DNA of 64,000 nt from the NCBI GenBank assembly GCA_016866215.1, contig VGNE01000008.1:1-64000 (forward strand), read 5' to 3'. The DNA is from Chloroflexota bacterium (GTDB taxonomy: Bacteria > Chloroflexota > Anaerolineae > Anaerolineales > Villigracilaceae). The notes under the pieces were generated by a model. The model was not told the origin of the DNA and did not search any database. It worked only from the letters and a program-made list of their open reading frames with translations. Below, one piece after another: positions 42,715 through 49,823 of the stretch (position 1 is its first letter; each line of letters starts with the position of its first letter). The position numbers and the translations under genes were made by a program.

Positions 42715-43104
42715 TCAATCCCACGGATAATCGTACCAACTCGAAAATTCATTATAGATTTCATCGGCAATGCTGTAACGTTCGCCGCCTTTGCTGACTC
42801 TTTGATACTTGACCCCAGCGTCTTTGAATAACCTATCTACAACATCGTGGATCAATTCCTTAATCGCTTCTGGGCAGCCCGCCTCATTTGCGTCAATCAA
42901 TGACATGGCAACAGAATGTTCTTCTTCGTTCCTATGTTTGATCTGCATTGACTTGTCTACTGCATATAACAACATCCCCGCGACGACAACGGAAAGCCGA
43001 TGTGTCCGCCCGTCAGGGACAAGTTCACGGAGCATATCTACCCAAACGGTATAAATTTCTTTCCCTACAACGTCTTGAAGGCTTCTTTTGGATTTTGACG
43101 GCAT
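42715..43104 (-). CDS. Hypothetical protein, 129 residues
   Basis: I do not recognise the family. It starts MPSKSKRSLQDVVGKEIYTVWVDMLRELVPDGRTHRLSVVVAGMLLYAV, has a histidine-containing acidic middle (KHRNEEEHSVAMSLIDANEAG) and a C-terminal SIADEIYNEFSSWYDYPWD. It is likely soluble and helical. AAGGAG is present before the ATG (minus). It has no partner; the neighbour on the left is convergent. Confidence 0.5.
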   Translation of the reverse strand: MPSKSKRSLQDVVGKEIYTVWVDMLRELVPDGRTHRLSVVVAGMLLYAVDKSMQIKHRNEEEHSVAMSLIDANEAGCPEAIKELIHDVVDRLFKDAGVKYQRVSKGGERYSIADEIYNEFSSWYDYPWD

Positions 43105-43116
43105 TGGCTAACTCCT

Positions 43117-43450
43117 TCACGAAAATTGCCTTGATACTGTTTCTTGAATCTTCCCCACCACCGCGGATCGCGTAGCATCCCTCACGACCTCATCATTCCG
43201 ACCCCCCACCCGTCCTCCCCCAAATACGACGATGAAAATTTTGAATCCGCATTCAGACTTTAGCTTGTCGTATTTAGGGGAGGTGCCCCGATAGGGGCGG
43301 AGGGGGTCGAAAGTGGACACCCAACTTATTCGCGCGCAATTCCTCCCACAGAATTTTCTCAGCAGGAGTCATATTACGGCGGAGTTCTTTTGCACGTTGA
43401 AGCTTTTCTTTGGTGACGGCTTGACCTGTGACGACATTTTTTATTGGCAT
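43117..43450 (-). pseudogene. DUF559 endonuclease remnant with a palindromic repeat in its centre
   Basis: From 43450 the first 44 codons read MPIKNVVTGQ, LQRAKELRRNMTPAEKILWEEL and GVHF, the N-terminus of DUF559 (very-short-patch-repair-like) proteins. At 43310 the family C palindrome begins and runs to 43197. After it, only the C-terminal remnant RNDEVVRD follows. The middle (IVDFYCHKSALVVEVDGD in the fullest copy) is gone. A TACAAT box sits six bases before the ATG. Confidence 0.75.
43197..43310. repeat. Palindromic repeat family C in a DUF559 remnant
   Basis: CCCACCCGTCCTCCCCCAAATACGACGATGAAA and its inverse partner ACGTATTT... (TCGTATTTAGGGGAGG) close with GGCGGAGGGGGTCG. The inner part contains TTGAATCCGCATTCAGAC. 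The same unit recurs at 45580-45682, 48506-48607, 53329-53430 and, in variant form, three times in 54568-55210. Confidence 0.8.
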
Positions 43451-43459
43451 GGCGGGATT

Positions 43460-43732
43460 GTAATGCAAAATGGTAAAACCCCACCCCCGCCGCCCCTTTA
43501 GGGGCGGAGCTAGTACCCACTTGCAACGAAGCCTTGCTTTGCAAATGTCCGTGCCAGCGGACAAGATAGGACTCAACCTCATGCCCTTTCCTTTAGGAAA
43601 GGGGCAAAGCAACATGCCGAAAAATCACCATCATCGGGGAAAGGTCATACCCGAGCCAAGCAAGAGGCAGATGACCGAAGGATAGGTGGCACACCGCCTG
43701 ATTATCTTCCTGTGCCCGTTTGGATTGACACA
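43460..43732. repeat. Repeat block between DUF559 remnant and PIN module
   Basis: Holds CCCCTTTAGGGGCGG and CCCTTTCCTTTAGGAAAGGGG palindromes and the words CGAGCCAAGCAAGAGGCAGATGACC. It has no coding potential. Confidence 0.6.
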
Positions 43733-44155
43733 TCACCCCAAGTATCTATCCACAAACTCGCGCGGCTTCAAGACATCAATCCCCTCATAACCTGAAACTT
43801 TCAACAAATGCTTGTCGCCGCTGATAATAACCGTGCTTCCACTTGCCAGTGCGCAGGCAAAAAACTTGTCATCGTCAGGGTCTTCGCAAACAAATTCTTT
43901 GAGTTTGGCAGGCTTGTACACTTTTGCATGTTCAATAACAAAATTCAAAATCGGATTCAAGTCGATCTTCGGACGTTCCTCCGCCAGAATTTCTCCGACT
44001 CTCCGATATTCATCCAAAATTTCCTGCGAAACCACCAACTCAAACTCACCCGATTGCCACACGTTGAGGATTTGATAGGGAGGTCCGCTGAAGAAGACAC
44101 CTGAGACGAATACATTGGTATCCATCACAACCTTCAAGTCCAGAACGATTTTCAT
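43733..44155 (-). CDS. PIN-domain toxin (COG1569 family)
   Basis: The 140-residue protein has VVMDTNVFVSGVFFSGPPYQIL, ELVVSQEILDEY and CEDPDDDKFFACALASGSTVIISGDKHLL, giving the four acidic positions of a PIN RNase. The ATG overlaps the stop of the AbrB-type antitoxin by four bases. It ends just before the repeat block. Confidence 0.88.
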   Translation of the reverse strand: MKIVLDLKVVMDTNVFVSGVFFSGPPYQILNVWQSGEFELVVSQEILDEYRRVGEILAEERPKIDLNPILNFVIEHAKVYKPAKLKEFVCEDPDDDKFFACALASGSTVIISGDKHLLKVSGYEGIDVLKPREFVDRYLG

Positions 44156-44415
44156 TTACGACCCCGCGCCTTGGCAACAGCAGATGTAATGTCCGCTGGT
44201 TTTAACCCCACTTCCTTTGCCTGCTTGCGCGCTTGTTTGATCAAGGCATCGAACTCGTTCATGTCAGGCGGAGTGACAACCTTTAAAATGACAACATCCG
44301 CATCACCGACAACAAGAAATTGCGCTCCCTCCTTTAGATCAAGTCGCTTGCGAATAGAGTCGGGGATGACAACCTGTCCTTTGGACGACATACGGGTGGT
44401 AGCTAAAGTTTCCAT
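44152..44415 (-). CDS. AbrB/MazE-type antitoxin
   Basis: The 87-residue protein reads METLATTRMSSKGQVVIPDSIRKRLDLKEGAQFLVVGDADVVILKV, a classic swapped-hairpin AbrB domain, with a helical C-terminal tail that would grip the toxin. A TATAAT and an AGGAGA site precede it (minus). It is paired with a PIN toxin. Confidence 0.9.
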   Translation of the reverse strand: METLATTRMSSKGQVVIPDSIRKRLDLKEGAQFLVVGDADVVILKVVTPPDMNEFDALIKQARKQAKEVGLKPADITSAVAKARGRK

Positions 44416-44457
44416 AGTTTTCTCCTTTGTCTTACTGGTAAGATTATAGCACAGAAA

Positions 44458-44552
44458 CCATCTCTCTAATTTTCCCCACCACCGCGGACAACCCCCCTCA
44501 CAACCTCCTCATTCCCAAAGCGGACAGCGCCTTCTCCTGCTGGGCATCTTCT
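44458..44552 (-). pseudogene. DUF559 remnant, C-terminal part only
   Basis: The minus strand encodes EDAQQEKALSALG, followed by GNEEVVRG and VVGKI-like remains out of frame. It lacks the palindromic AEPVEA word present in four other copies, so it branched off before that insertion. It fills the gap between two modules and abuts the operator at 44565. Confidence 0.6.
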
Positions 44553-44559
44553 TGCATGA

Positions 44560-44604
44560 TATAATGACGTCTAGTTGACGTCATATAACGTCAACTAGAC
44601 GTCA
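44560..44604 (+). promoter_or_regulatory. Promoter with a perfect 40-base operator palindrome
   Basis: TATAAT at 44560-44565 overlaps a perfect inverted repeat: TGACGTCTAGTTGACGT (44565-44581), spacer CATATA, then ACGTCAACTAGACGTCA (44588-44604). Smaller TGACGTCA steps lie inside each arm, so it may hold two dimers. It is immediately upstream of a winged-helix regulator gene; autoregulation is the natural reading. Confidence 0.75.
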
Positions 44605-44615
44605 GGAGAAATTGC

Positions 44616-44945
44616 ATGATCGAAGTACTTCTGGGTTCAAAAAACGCTGAACGAGTGTTGATTTACATCTTCACACGAGATGAAGGGTATGCGCGTGAGA
44701 TCGCCAGTTTTTACGGGACAGATTTGAAGCCCATTCAAATGCAATTAGACAAGTTCGAGAAAAGCGGCATCCTTGTGAGTCGATCTGTCGGTCGGACTCG
44801 ACCCTATGAATTCAATCCGCGTTATCCATTCTTGAATGAACTGAAAGCCTTGCTCGAAAAGGCACTTTCATTCTATCCTGCCAAAGAACAGGAAGAACTT
44901 CAAATGAATCGACGCCGTCCACGCGCGAAGGGGAAGGCATTATGA
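44616..44945 (+). CDS. Winged-helix regulator/antitoxin of a nucleotidyltransferase module
   Basis: The 109-residue protein has SKNAERVLIYIFTRDEGYAREIASFYGTDLKPIQMQLDKFEKSGILVSRSVGRTRPYEFN, an ArsR/MarR-like winged helix, and a basic C-terminus. It overlaps the nucleotidyltransferase gene by four bases. AGGAG lies eight bases before the ATG. It probably binds the palindrome at 44565-44604. Confidence 0.8.
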   Translation: MIEVLLGSKNAERVLIYIFTRDEGYAREIASFYGTDLKPIQMQLDKFEKSGILVSRSVGRTRPYEFNPRYPFLNELKALLEKALSFYPAKEQEELQMNRRRPRAKGKAL

Positions 44946-45475
44946 AGCAGATCAAGAACATGAGCCAGATGGAATTGGCGGCATATATCCAAGACTCATT
45001 GCAAACAGAGGGAATTCAAGTTGTACTTTCAGGCGGAAGCGCAGTTTCGTTTTATAGCAGCAATAAATATGTTTCAAAAGACCTGGACTTGATCAACATA
45101 AGTTTCTCCAGACGCAGCAAGATCAAGGCTGTGATGGAAAAACTGGGCTTCAAAGAACAGGGACGTTATTTTGTTCATCCCGAAACAACTTTCTTTGTGG
45201 AATTCCCCGATGGACCGCTCTCTGTTGGCGAAGAACCTGTGAAGGAAGTCAGTGAGTTCGAACTTGCAACAGGAACATTGCGAGTACTCTCCCCCACCGA
45301 CTGCGTCAAAGACAGGTTATGCGCGTTCTATTTTTGGAATGACTTGCAGGGATTGGAACAGGCAGTTTTAGTTGCGAAAAGTCAGCGGGTGGATTTGAAG
45401 GAAATAAAACGTTGGTCAAAAGTAGAGGGAAAAGAAAAGGAATATAAATCTTTCACAGACAAACTTGCTCTCTGA
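44942..45475 (+). CDS. Nucleotidyltransferase-like toxin
   Basis: The 177-residue protein has VVLSGGSAVSFYSSNKYVSKDLDLINISF, the G-G-S...K-D-L-D-L loop of the AbiEii/DUF6036 group, and later LSPTDCVKDRLCAFYFWND. Paired with an upstream winged-helix gene, it resembles known tRNA-modifying toxin modules. All catalytic acidic residues seem present. Confidence 0.8.
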   Translation: MKQIKNMSQMELAAYIQDSLQTEGIQVVLSGGSAVSFYSSNKYVSKDLDLINISFSRRSKIKAVMEKLGFKEQGRYFVHPETTFFVEFPDGPLSVGEEPVKEVSEFELATGTLRVLSPTDCVKDRLCAFYFWNDLQGLEQAVLVAKSQRVDLKEIKRWSKVEGKEKEYKSFTDKLAL

Positions 45476-45477
45476 TC

Positions 45478-45778
45478 TTCCCCACCACCACGGACAACTC
45501 CCTCACCACCTCATCATTCCGAAAGCGGACAATGCTTCGACAGGCTCAGCACAAGTCCTCAGCCCCATCTCACGCCCCCACCCGTCCTCCCCCAAATCCG
45601 ACGATGAAAACTTTGAATCCGCATTCAGATTTTATGTCGTCGTATTTGGGGGAGGTGCCGAAGGCGGAGGGGGTCGAAAATGGACTCCCAACTTATTCGC
45701 CCGCATTTCCTGCCACAAAATCTTCTCAGCAGGAGTCATTTCACGGCGCAGTTCTTTTGCGCGTCGAAGTTTTTCTAC
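45478..45778 (-). pseudogene. DUF559 remnant with repeat in its centre
   Basis: Near 45778 the N-terminal part lacks its first codons and reads AKELRREMTPAEKILWQEMRANKLGVHF. It runs into family C palindrome (45580-45682). On the far side is GLRT plus the AEPVEA word and then FGMMR. The DUF2283 gene overlaps the truncated end, so the remnant was cut when that module joined. Confidence 0.7.
45580..45682. repeat. Palindromic repeat family C, copy 2
   Basis: CCCACCCGTCCTCCCCCAAATCCGACGATG and the inverse CGTCGTATTTGGGGGAGGTGCC close with GAAGGCGGAGGGGGTCG. It replaces the middle of a DUF559 gene. Confidence 0.8.
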
Positions 45779-46141
45779 TTATGCTGGTTGCGGTAAGTGG
45801 AGCAGGGTAATTGGTATTGCTTCTGAGAAAGACGGTGTAAATGTGGAAAGTGACAGAATCTCCTTGACAGGCGATTTTCCCATGATTTCCATCACTATCT
45901 CACGCGTTTCTTCTGATGATTTTGCCAACCCTGTCAGAGGAAAACTGCGCGGTCCGAAATCCGCTTTTTGTATGAGGATCGAGTAGTTGAGGAAAGTCAA
46001 CCCAACAGCCTGGCGATTTTCCTTGTCAATTCGCAAGAGGATGTGTTCGTTCAACTCGATTCCTGTCGCTTTGACGTTGGGGATGAAGGAAATGTACAGC
46101 GTGTCGCTGGTTTCGTCGTAGTTGATTACTGGTGTATTCAT
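45779..46141 (-). CDS. DUF2283 protein with a long C-terminal extension
   Basis: The N-terminal 60 residues (INYDETSDTLYISFIPNVKATGIELNEHILLRIDKENRQAVGLTFLNYSILIQ) are DUF2283. The remaining 60 are not typical: SFPLTGLAKSSEETREIVMEIMGKS and a tail that ends where the DUF559 remnant begins, so part of the tail may come from read-through into it. It lies four bases after a partner toxin-like gene. Confidence 0.7.
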   Translation of the reverse strand: MNTPVINYDETSDTLYISFIPNVKATGIELNEHILLRIDKENRQAVGLTFLNYSILIQKADFGPRSFPLTGLAKSSEETREIVMEIMGKSPVKEILSLSTFTPSFSEAIPITLLHLPQPA

Positions 46142-46145
46142 GGCG

Positions 46146-46475
46146 TTACCCTATTTCTTTCTGGTAAGCAGTGACAATAAAATTGTTCGATTCGATTTCG
46201 CCGACTCCGCGTTCTTGAAGCCTGAACAGGACGATGGCGACAATGTGCGTGTTGTCTGCGGGAAGATTGTCAAATTCTTTTGAATATCTATATTTCTGCG
46301 GATTAAGCGAGTCCTGTTTGCGCACGCCCGATTGGACGGTTTCTTTCAGTCCTTCTTCGTAGTTTTTCATTTCAGGGTGATTGAGTGGATCAATGATGTG
46401 CTCCCATCGTTCCTGGGTCAGGTAAATGTAATTACCGTATCTATCTTGCACCTTCCAGCGGATGGGCGATGTCAT
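46146..46475 (-). CDS. Toxin-like protein paired with DUF2283, RNase-type fold possible
   Basis: The 109-residue protein starts MTSPIRWKVQDRYGNYIYLTQERWEHIIDPLNHPEM and ends NNFIVTAYQKE. The W-x-H-I...HPE pattern occurs in phage-Barnase/EndoU-like or RelE-like small toxins that pair with DUF2283. A TAAAAT box with six bases before the ATG (46482-46487, minus) predicts a leaderless message. Confidence 0.6.
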   Translation of the reverse strand: MTSPIRWKVQDRYGNYIYLTQERWEHIIDPLNHPEMKNYEEGLKETVQSGVRKQDSLNPQKYRYSKEFDNLPADNTHIVAIVLFRLQERGVGEIESNNFIVTAYQKEIG

Positions 46476-46509
46476 GGCTGAATTTTACCCCGATTTGAGG
46501 ACATAGATG

Positions 46510-46902
46510 AAAGCATGTCAATCACTTCGCCAATCTTCCCCGCCACCGCGGACAGGTTCCTCACGACCTCATCATTCCTAAATCGGACAATGCTTCGACA
46601 GGCTCAGCACAAGTCCTCAGCCCCAACGCGGACAGCACCTTTTCCCGCCTGGCATCTTCCTCCTGTTGCAGATCATGGACATCTCCATCCACTTCAACAA
46701 CCAGCGCAGACTTGTGACAGTAAAAGTCAACGATGAACCCTGCGATGACCTGCTGCCTCCGAAAGTGGACGCCTAACTTATTCGCGCGCAATTCTTCCCA
46801 CAGAATTTTCTCAGCGGGTGTCATATCACGCCGCAGTTCTTTTGCACGTTGAAGTTTTGCTTTGGTGACCTGTTGACCTGGGATGATGTTTTTGACTGGC
46901 AT
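46510..46902 (-). pseudogene. DUF559 endonuclease gene, the fullest copy, broken at its 3' end
   Basis: From 46902 it encodes MPVKNIIPGQQVTK, LQRAKELRRDMTPAEKILWEELRANKLGVHF, RRQQVIAGFIVDFYCHKSALVVEVDGDVHD and LSALGLRT, matching DUF559 to residue 100. Then the word that encodes CAEPVEALS (CTTGTGCTGAGCCTGTCGAAGC inverse at 46588-46610) has been inserted and shifts the frame; it stops at 46561. The old C-terminus, RFRNDEVVRNLSAVAGKIGEVI, remains in another frame down to about 46510. The translated product may still fold, but it lacks the end. Confidence 0.75.
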
Positions 46903-46929
46903 AATGCTGGCATTTTACCCCTCCCCCGC

Positions 46930-47567
46930 CTCCCCCAAGGGGGAGGCGCCAAAACCATCCTGAACCCAAGCCTTGCTTTGGAAACCCAACACGCCATCAG
47001 ACAGAAAAGAAGTCAAGCCCTTACCCTCTCCATTTGGAGAGGGACAAACCGACACGCCGATCAATCACCACCTTCTGGGTGAGGTCCATCCCCAACCCCT
47101 CTCCCGTCTCCCCCAACCCTAAAGGGCGCTACGCAGGGGGGAGAAGCCCAGACCTTCCTCAAACGAAACGCTGACTTGAAAACCCAACACGCCATCAGCG
47201 CAGAAAAGAAGTCAACTCCATGCCATCTCCATTTGGAGAGGGGCAAACCGTCACGCCGATCAATCACCACCCTCTGGGTGAGGTTCCATCAAACCCCTCT
47301 CCCGTCTCCCCCAACCCTAAAGGGCGCTACGCAGGGGGAGAAGCCTAGACCTCCTCAAACGAAACGCTGACTTGAAAACCCAACACGCCATCAGCGCAGA
47401 AAAGAAGTCAACTCCATGCCATCTCCATTTGGAGAGGGGCAAACCGTCACGCCGATCAATCACCACCCTCTGGGTGAGGTTCCATCAAACCCCTCTCCCG
47501 TCTCCCCCAACCCTAAAGGGCGCTACGCAGGGGGAGAAGCCTAGACCTCCTCAAACAAAATTATCCT
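46930..47567. repeat. Three tandem copies of a 196-base repeat
   Basis: The units at 47176-47371 and 47372-47567 look identical; an older, diverged copy occupies about 46980-47175. Each holds ACCCAACACGCCATCAG, CTCCATTTGGAGAGGGG, GATCAATCACCACC, CCCTCTCCCGTCTCCCCC and CTACGCAGGGGGAGAAGCC. A partial fourth copy is at 48750-48890. The units carry small palindromes but no gene, and are not of CRISPR size. Confidence 0.9.
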
Positions 47568-47658
47568 TGGTAAACCGTCATAGCCATCAACCGATCAGCC
47601 CTCTTCATTTTACGAAATTGCCTGTTGCCATATTCGCGGGTGGGTGGTAAATAAATAC

Positions 47659-47688
47659 AAAATCCGAAGTCATCAGACTTCGGATTTT
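47659..47688 (-). terminator. Intrinsic terminator of the brnT-brnA operon
   Basis: AAATCCGAAGT / ACTTCGGATTT form an 11-base stem around CATCAG. On the minus strand it is followed by TTGTATTTATTT, and it lies just after the brnA stop codon. Confidence 0.85.
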
Positions 47689-47699
47689 TCGACTTTTGC

Positions 47700-47957
47700 T
47701 TATTGTGCTACGCTGTGCAATTCCTCGCGTACAACCCGCCGCAACAATTCTTCCAACGGTTGTTGTTGCTGATTCAAATATTCGCGTAAAGTCTGATTGA
47801 TCAGAGTCTGGTAATTCCCACCGCCTGCTGCTTCGACTTCGCCGCGAAACCAATCCAGAATATCATCGTCAATGCGGATGGTGATGCGGGTTTTTCCCTT
47901 CGGTGCGGGGACTACCGCCCCGCGCTTTCCTTTGCTAAAGTTATATTCTTTCTTCAT
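47700..47957 (-). CDS. brnA: BrnA-family antitoxin
   Basis: I choose the ATG at 47957 (GAGG six bases upstream), although 47969 is possible. The 85-residue protein has GKTRITIRIDDDILDWFRGEVEAAGGGNYQTLINQTLREYL, the ribbon-helix-helix pattern of BrnA. It overlaps the end of brnT and would both neutralise the toxin and repress the operon. Confidence 0.87.
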   Translation of the reverse strand: MKKEYNFSKGKRGAVVPAPKGKTRITIRIDDDILDWFRGEVEAAGGGNYQTLINQTLREYLNQQQQPLEELLRRVVREELHSVAQ

Positions 47958-48222
47958 CTTGATCCTCATACATCTTTCTTTCACGCGCGGTGGCTTTTCG
48001 CGCGGAAATGATTCGAATAACAATATCGCGAAACGTATAAACCACAACCAATACTCGGCTCAGAAAATCCATGCCGATGGTGATAAAACGATCTTCTTTT
48101 TCGTGATCGTCTTCGATGGTGATAGCGTTTTCATCTTCAAATACACCAACAGCATCGGCGAATTTGACGCGATGTTTCTTGTAGTTTGACTTTGCCTTGT
48201 TAGGGTCCCATTCATAGCTCAT
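47941..48222 (-). CDS. brnT: BrnT-family ribonuclease toxin
   Basis: The 93-residue protein starts MSYEWDPNKAKSNYKKHRVKFADAVGVFEDENAITIEDDH and has DRFITIGMDFLSRVLVVVYTFRDIVIRIISARKATARERKMY, a full BrnT sequence with the RelE-like RNase arginine near the end. A TATAAT box (48231-48236, minus) puts the start of the transcript two bases before the ATG. Confidence 0.92.
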   Translation of the reverse strand: MSYEWDPNKAKSNYKKHRVKFADAVGVFEDENAITIEDDHEKEDRFITIGMDFLSRVLVVVYTFRDIVIRIISARKATARERKMYEDQDEERI

Positions 48223-48299
48223 CGAACCTGATTATATGCACAATTGTACACAGGCGCAAGGACATTTCTCCAGTTTCTTGGAGTTTCTATTTCAAATGT

Positions 48300-48664
48300 T
48301 CTTTGATTCTCCCCACCACCATGGACACGTCCCTCACAACCTCATCATTCCCAAAACAGACAATGCTTCGACAGGCTCAGCACAAGTCCTCAACCCCAAC
48401 GCGGACAACGCCTTCTCCCGCCTGGCATCTTCCTCTTGCTGTAAATCCTGGATGTCGCCGTCTACTTCAATGACCAGCGCGGACTTGTGACAATAAAAAT
48501 CGACCCCCACCCGTCCTCCCCCAAATCCGACGATGTGAATTTTGAATCCGCATTCAGACTTTAGCTTGCCGTATTTGGGGGAGGTGCCCGATAGGGCGGA
48601 GGGGGTCGCGTTGAAGTTTTTCTTTGGTGACACGTTGACCGGGGATGATGTTTTTGACTGGCAT
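48300..48664 (-). pseudogene. DUF559 remnant with repeat in its centre
   Basis: From 48664 the first 19 codons read MPVKNIIPGQRVTKEKLQR. Family C palindrome (48506-48607) then replaces about 30 codons, and the C-terminal half resumes with VDFYCHKSALVIEVDGDIQD, LSALGLRT, the CAEPVEALS word and GMMRL. Both ends are retained but in different frames. Confidence 0.75.
48506..48607. repeat. Palindromic repeat family C, copy 3
   Basis: CCCACCCGTCCTCCCCCAAATCCGACGATG and its inverse CCGTATTTGGGGGAGGTGCC, closing with ATAGGGCGGAGGGGGTCG. Nearly identical to 53329-53430. Confidence 0.85.
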
Positions 48665-48669
48665 GGTTC

Positions 48670-48925
48670 GCTCATTTTACCCGCTTTCAAAACAAACCCC
48701 TCTCCCGTCTCCCCCAAGGGGGAGAGGCTAAAACCTTCTTGAAACGAAAGTCCTGCTCTGAAAACCCAACACGCCATCAGCGCAGAAAAGAATTCAACTC
48801 CATGCCCTTCGCGAAGCACCCCTGTGGGGCTCCATTTGGAAAGGGGCAAACCGTCACACCGATCAATCACCACCCTCTGGGTGAGGTCCTCCTCCCCTTT
48901 CTCTTCCCTCCCCCGTCTGGATTTT
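48670..48925. repeat. Repeat block before an MNT/HEPN module
   Basis: Holds CCCTCTCCCGTCTCCCCC and a diverged copy of the 196-base unit of 46930-47567 (ACCCAACACGCCATCAGCGC at 48763 onward). An additional small palindrome, AAGCACCCCTGTGGGGCTC, is inserted at 48816. There is no gene. Confidence 0.75.
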
Positions 48926-48941
48926 CACGTATAATTCGGAT

Positions 48942-49310
48942 ATGGCTACTCAATCGGCATTTCGATTTCCACAACTGAACAGGCGCACCCGAATTCCCAT
49001 GCGGACAATTCGCGCGCTTGCAAACCAGATTGCCGAGAAATTCGACCCCGAAGAGATTATTCTCTTTGGCTCACACGCGTATGGCAAGCCCCACGCCTGG
49101 AGCGATGTGGATTTGCTGGTTGTCATGGAAACGCCGAAAGGGGAATTCAAAACAATCATGGAAATTTCAGATTCCCTGCCAGCCCTTCCTTTTCGGGTGG
49201 ACATTATCGCACGCTCACGAGCAGTGATTAACAGACGCAAAAATGCAGGTGACTTTTTCCTGCGCGATATCACAAAAAAGGGAAAAGTTCTCTATGCGCG
49301 AAGTCGCTAA
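48942..49310 (+). CDS. MNT-type minimal nucleotidyltransferase, antitoxin of a HEPN pair
   Basis: The 122-residue protein has IILFGSHAYGKPHAWSDVDLLVVMET, the G-S-x10-D-x-D nucleotidyltransferase motif. MNT proteins inactivate the HEPN RNase encoded next by adding nucleotides to it. TATAAT at 48930-48935 and six further bases before the ATG predict a leaderless message. The stop overlaps the HEPN start region. Confidence 0.82.
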   Translation: MATQSAFRFPQLNRRTRIPMRTIRALANQIAEKFDPEEIILFGSHAYGKPHAWSDVDLLVVMETPKGEFKTIMEISDSLPALPFRVDIIARSRAVINRRKNAGDFFLRDITKKGKVLYARSR

Positions 49311-49677
49311 AGAATGGATTGCAAAAGCAGAGGGTGATTACCATTCTGCTGAAGCGCTTCTTTATGAAATCGAAGTTCCCGAAATCGATTCTGCCTGTTT
49401 TCATTGCCAGCAATGCGCTGAAAAATACGTAAAAGCCTTTCTCACTGAACAGGACATTGACTTTCCTCGAAACCATGATCTTGTTCGTTTAATGGAATTA
49501 TGCCTGACAGTCGATGAAAGTTTCGAGAAACTTCGCGACACCTTGCGAAGGCTTGAAAACTATGGCGTCATCATTCGTTACCCTGGCTTGACCGTTCCAC
49601 TTGAAATGGCGCATGAAGCCTATAAAAACGCCACCAAAGTACGAAACTTTATCAGAAAGAAACTCAAAGTGAAGTAA
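49294..49677 (+). CDS. HEPN-domain protein, toxin of the MNT/HEPN pair
   Basis: I use the ATG at 49294, inside the end of the MNT gene. The 127-residue protein has EWIAKAEGDYHSAEALLYE and FHCQQCAEKYVKAFLTEQDIDFPRNHDLVRLMELC, the COG2250 pattern. The R-x4-H-like motif reads RNHD in a related position. It acts probably as an RNase controlled by its MNT partner. Confidence 0.8.
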   Translation: MREVAKEWIAKAEGDYHSAEALLYEIEVPEIDSACFHCQQCAEKYVKAFLTEQDIDFPRNHDLVRLMELCLTVDESFEKLRDTLRRLENYGVIIRYPGLTVPLEMAHEAYKNATKVRNFIRKKLKVK

Positions 49678-49680
49678 GCA

Positions 49681-49755
49681 GACACCATGTACTACCGCAG
49701 AAAAATCCTCCTTGCCCTAATCGAAGTTTTCGGCGGCAGTCTGCAAAGCGCATAC
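49681..49755 (+). pseudogene. Duplicated 5' fragment of a DUF488 gene
   Basis: The bases GACACCATGTACTACCG and the following codons (MYYRRKILLALIEVFGGSLQS) are nearly identical to the start of the full gene at 51411, then diverge. The AbiE operon lies between the two copies. It is either a scar left when that operon came in or a recombination footprint. Confidence 0.85.
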
Positions 49756-49773
49756 AAAGTCGCAAAAGTTCCG

Positions 49774-49805
49774 AAATACCACATTTTTTATAAAATGTGG
49801 TATTT
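49774..49805 (+). promoter_or_regulatory. Operator palindrome upstream of abiEi
   Basis: AAATACCACATTTT and AAAATGTGGTATTT are perfect 14-base arms around TTAT. It overlaps the -35 region of the promoter whose -10 TATAAT is at 49812-49817. AbiEi proteins are known to repress their own operon by binding inverted repeats. Confidence 0.78.
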
Positions 49806-49811
49806 TTGTTG

Positions 49812-49817
49812 TATAAT
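49812..49817 (+). promoter_or_regulatory. -10 box for leaderless abiEi
   Basis: TATAAT is followed by six bases and then the ATG at 49824, so the predicted transcript has no leader. The ATG is preferred over the upstream TTG for this reason. Confidence 0.6.
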
Positions 49818-49823
49818 ACTTGC

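Noticed and set aside
46930-47567. Possible CRISPR array
   Set aside because: The repeats are 196 bases long, directly joined, and have no short unique spacers; no cas genes are nearby.
47176-47650. Two similar ORFs beginning MKTQHAIS
   Set aside because: They are translations of the tandem repeat itself, start with TTG, and have no ribosome site.
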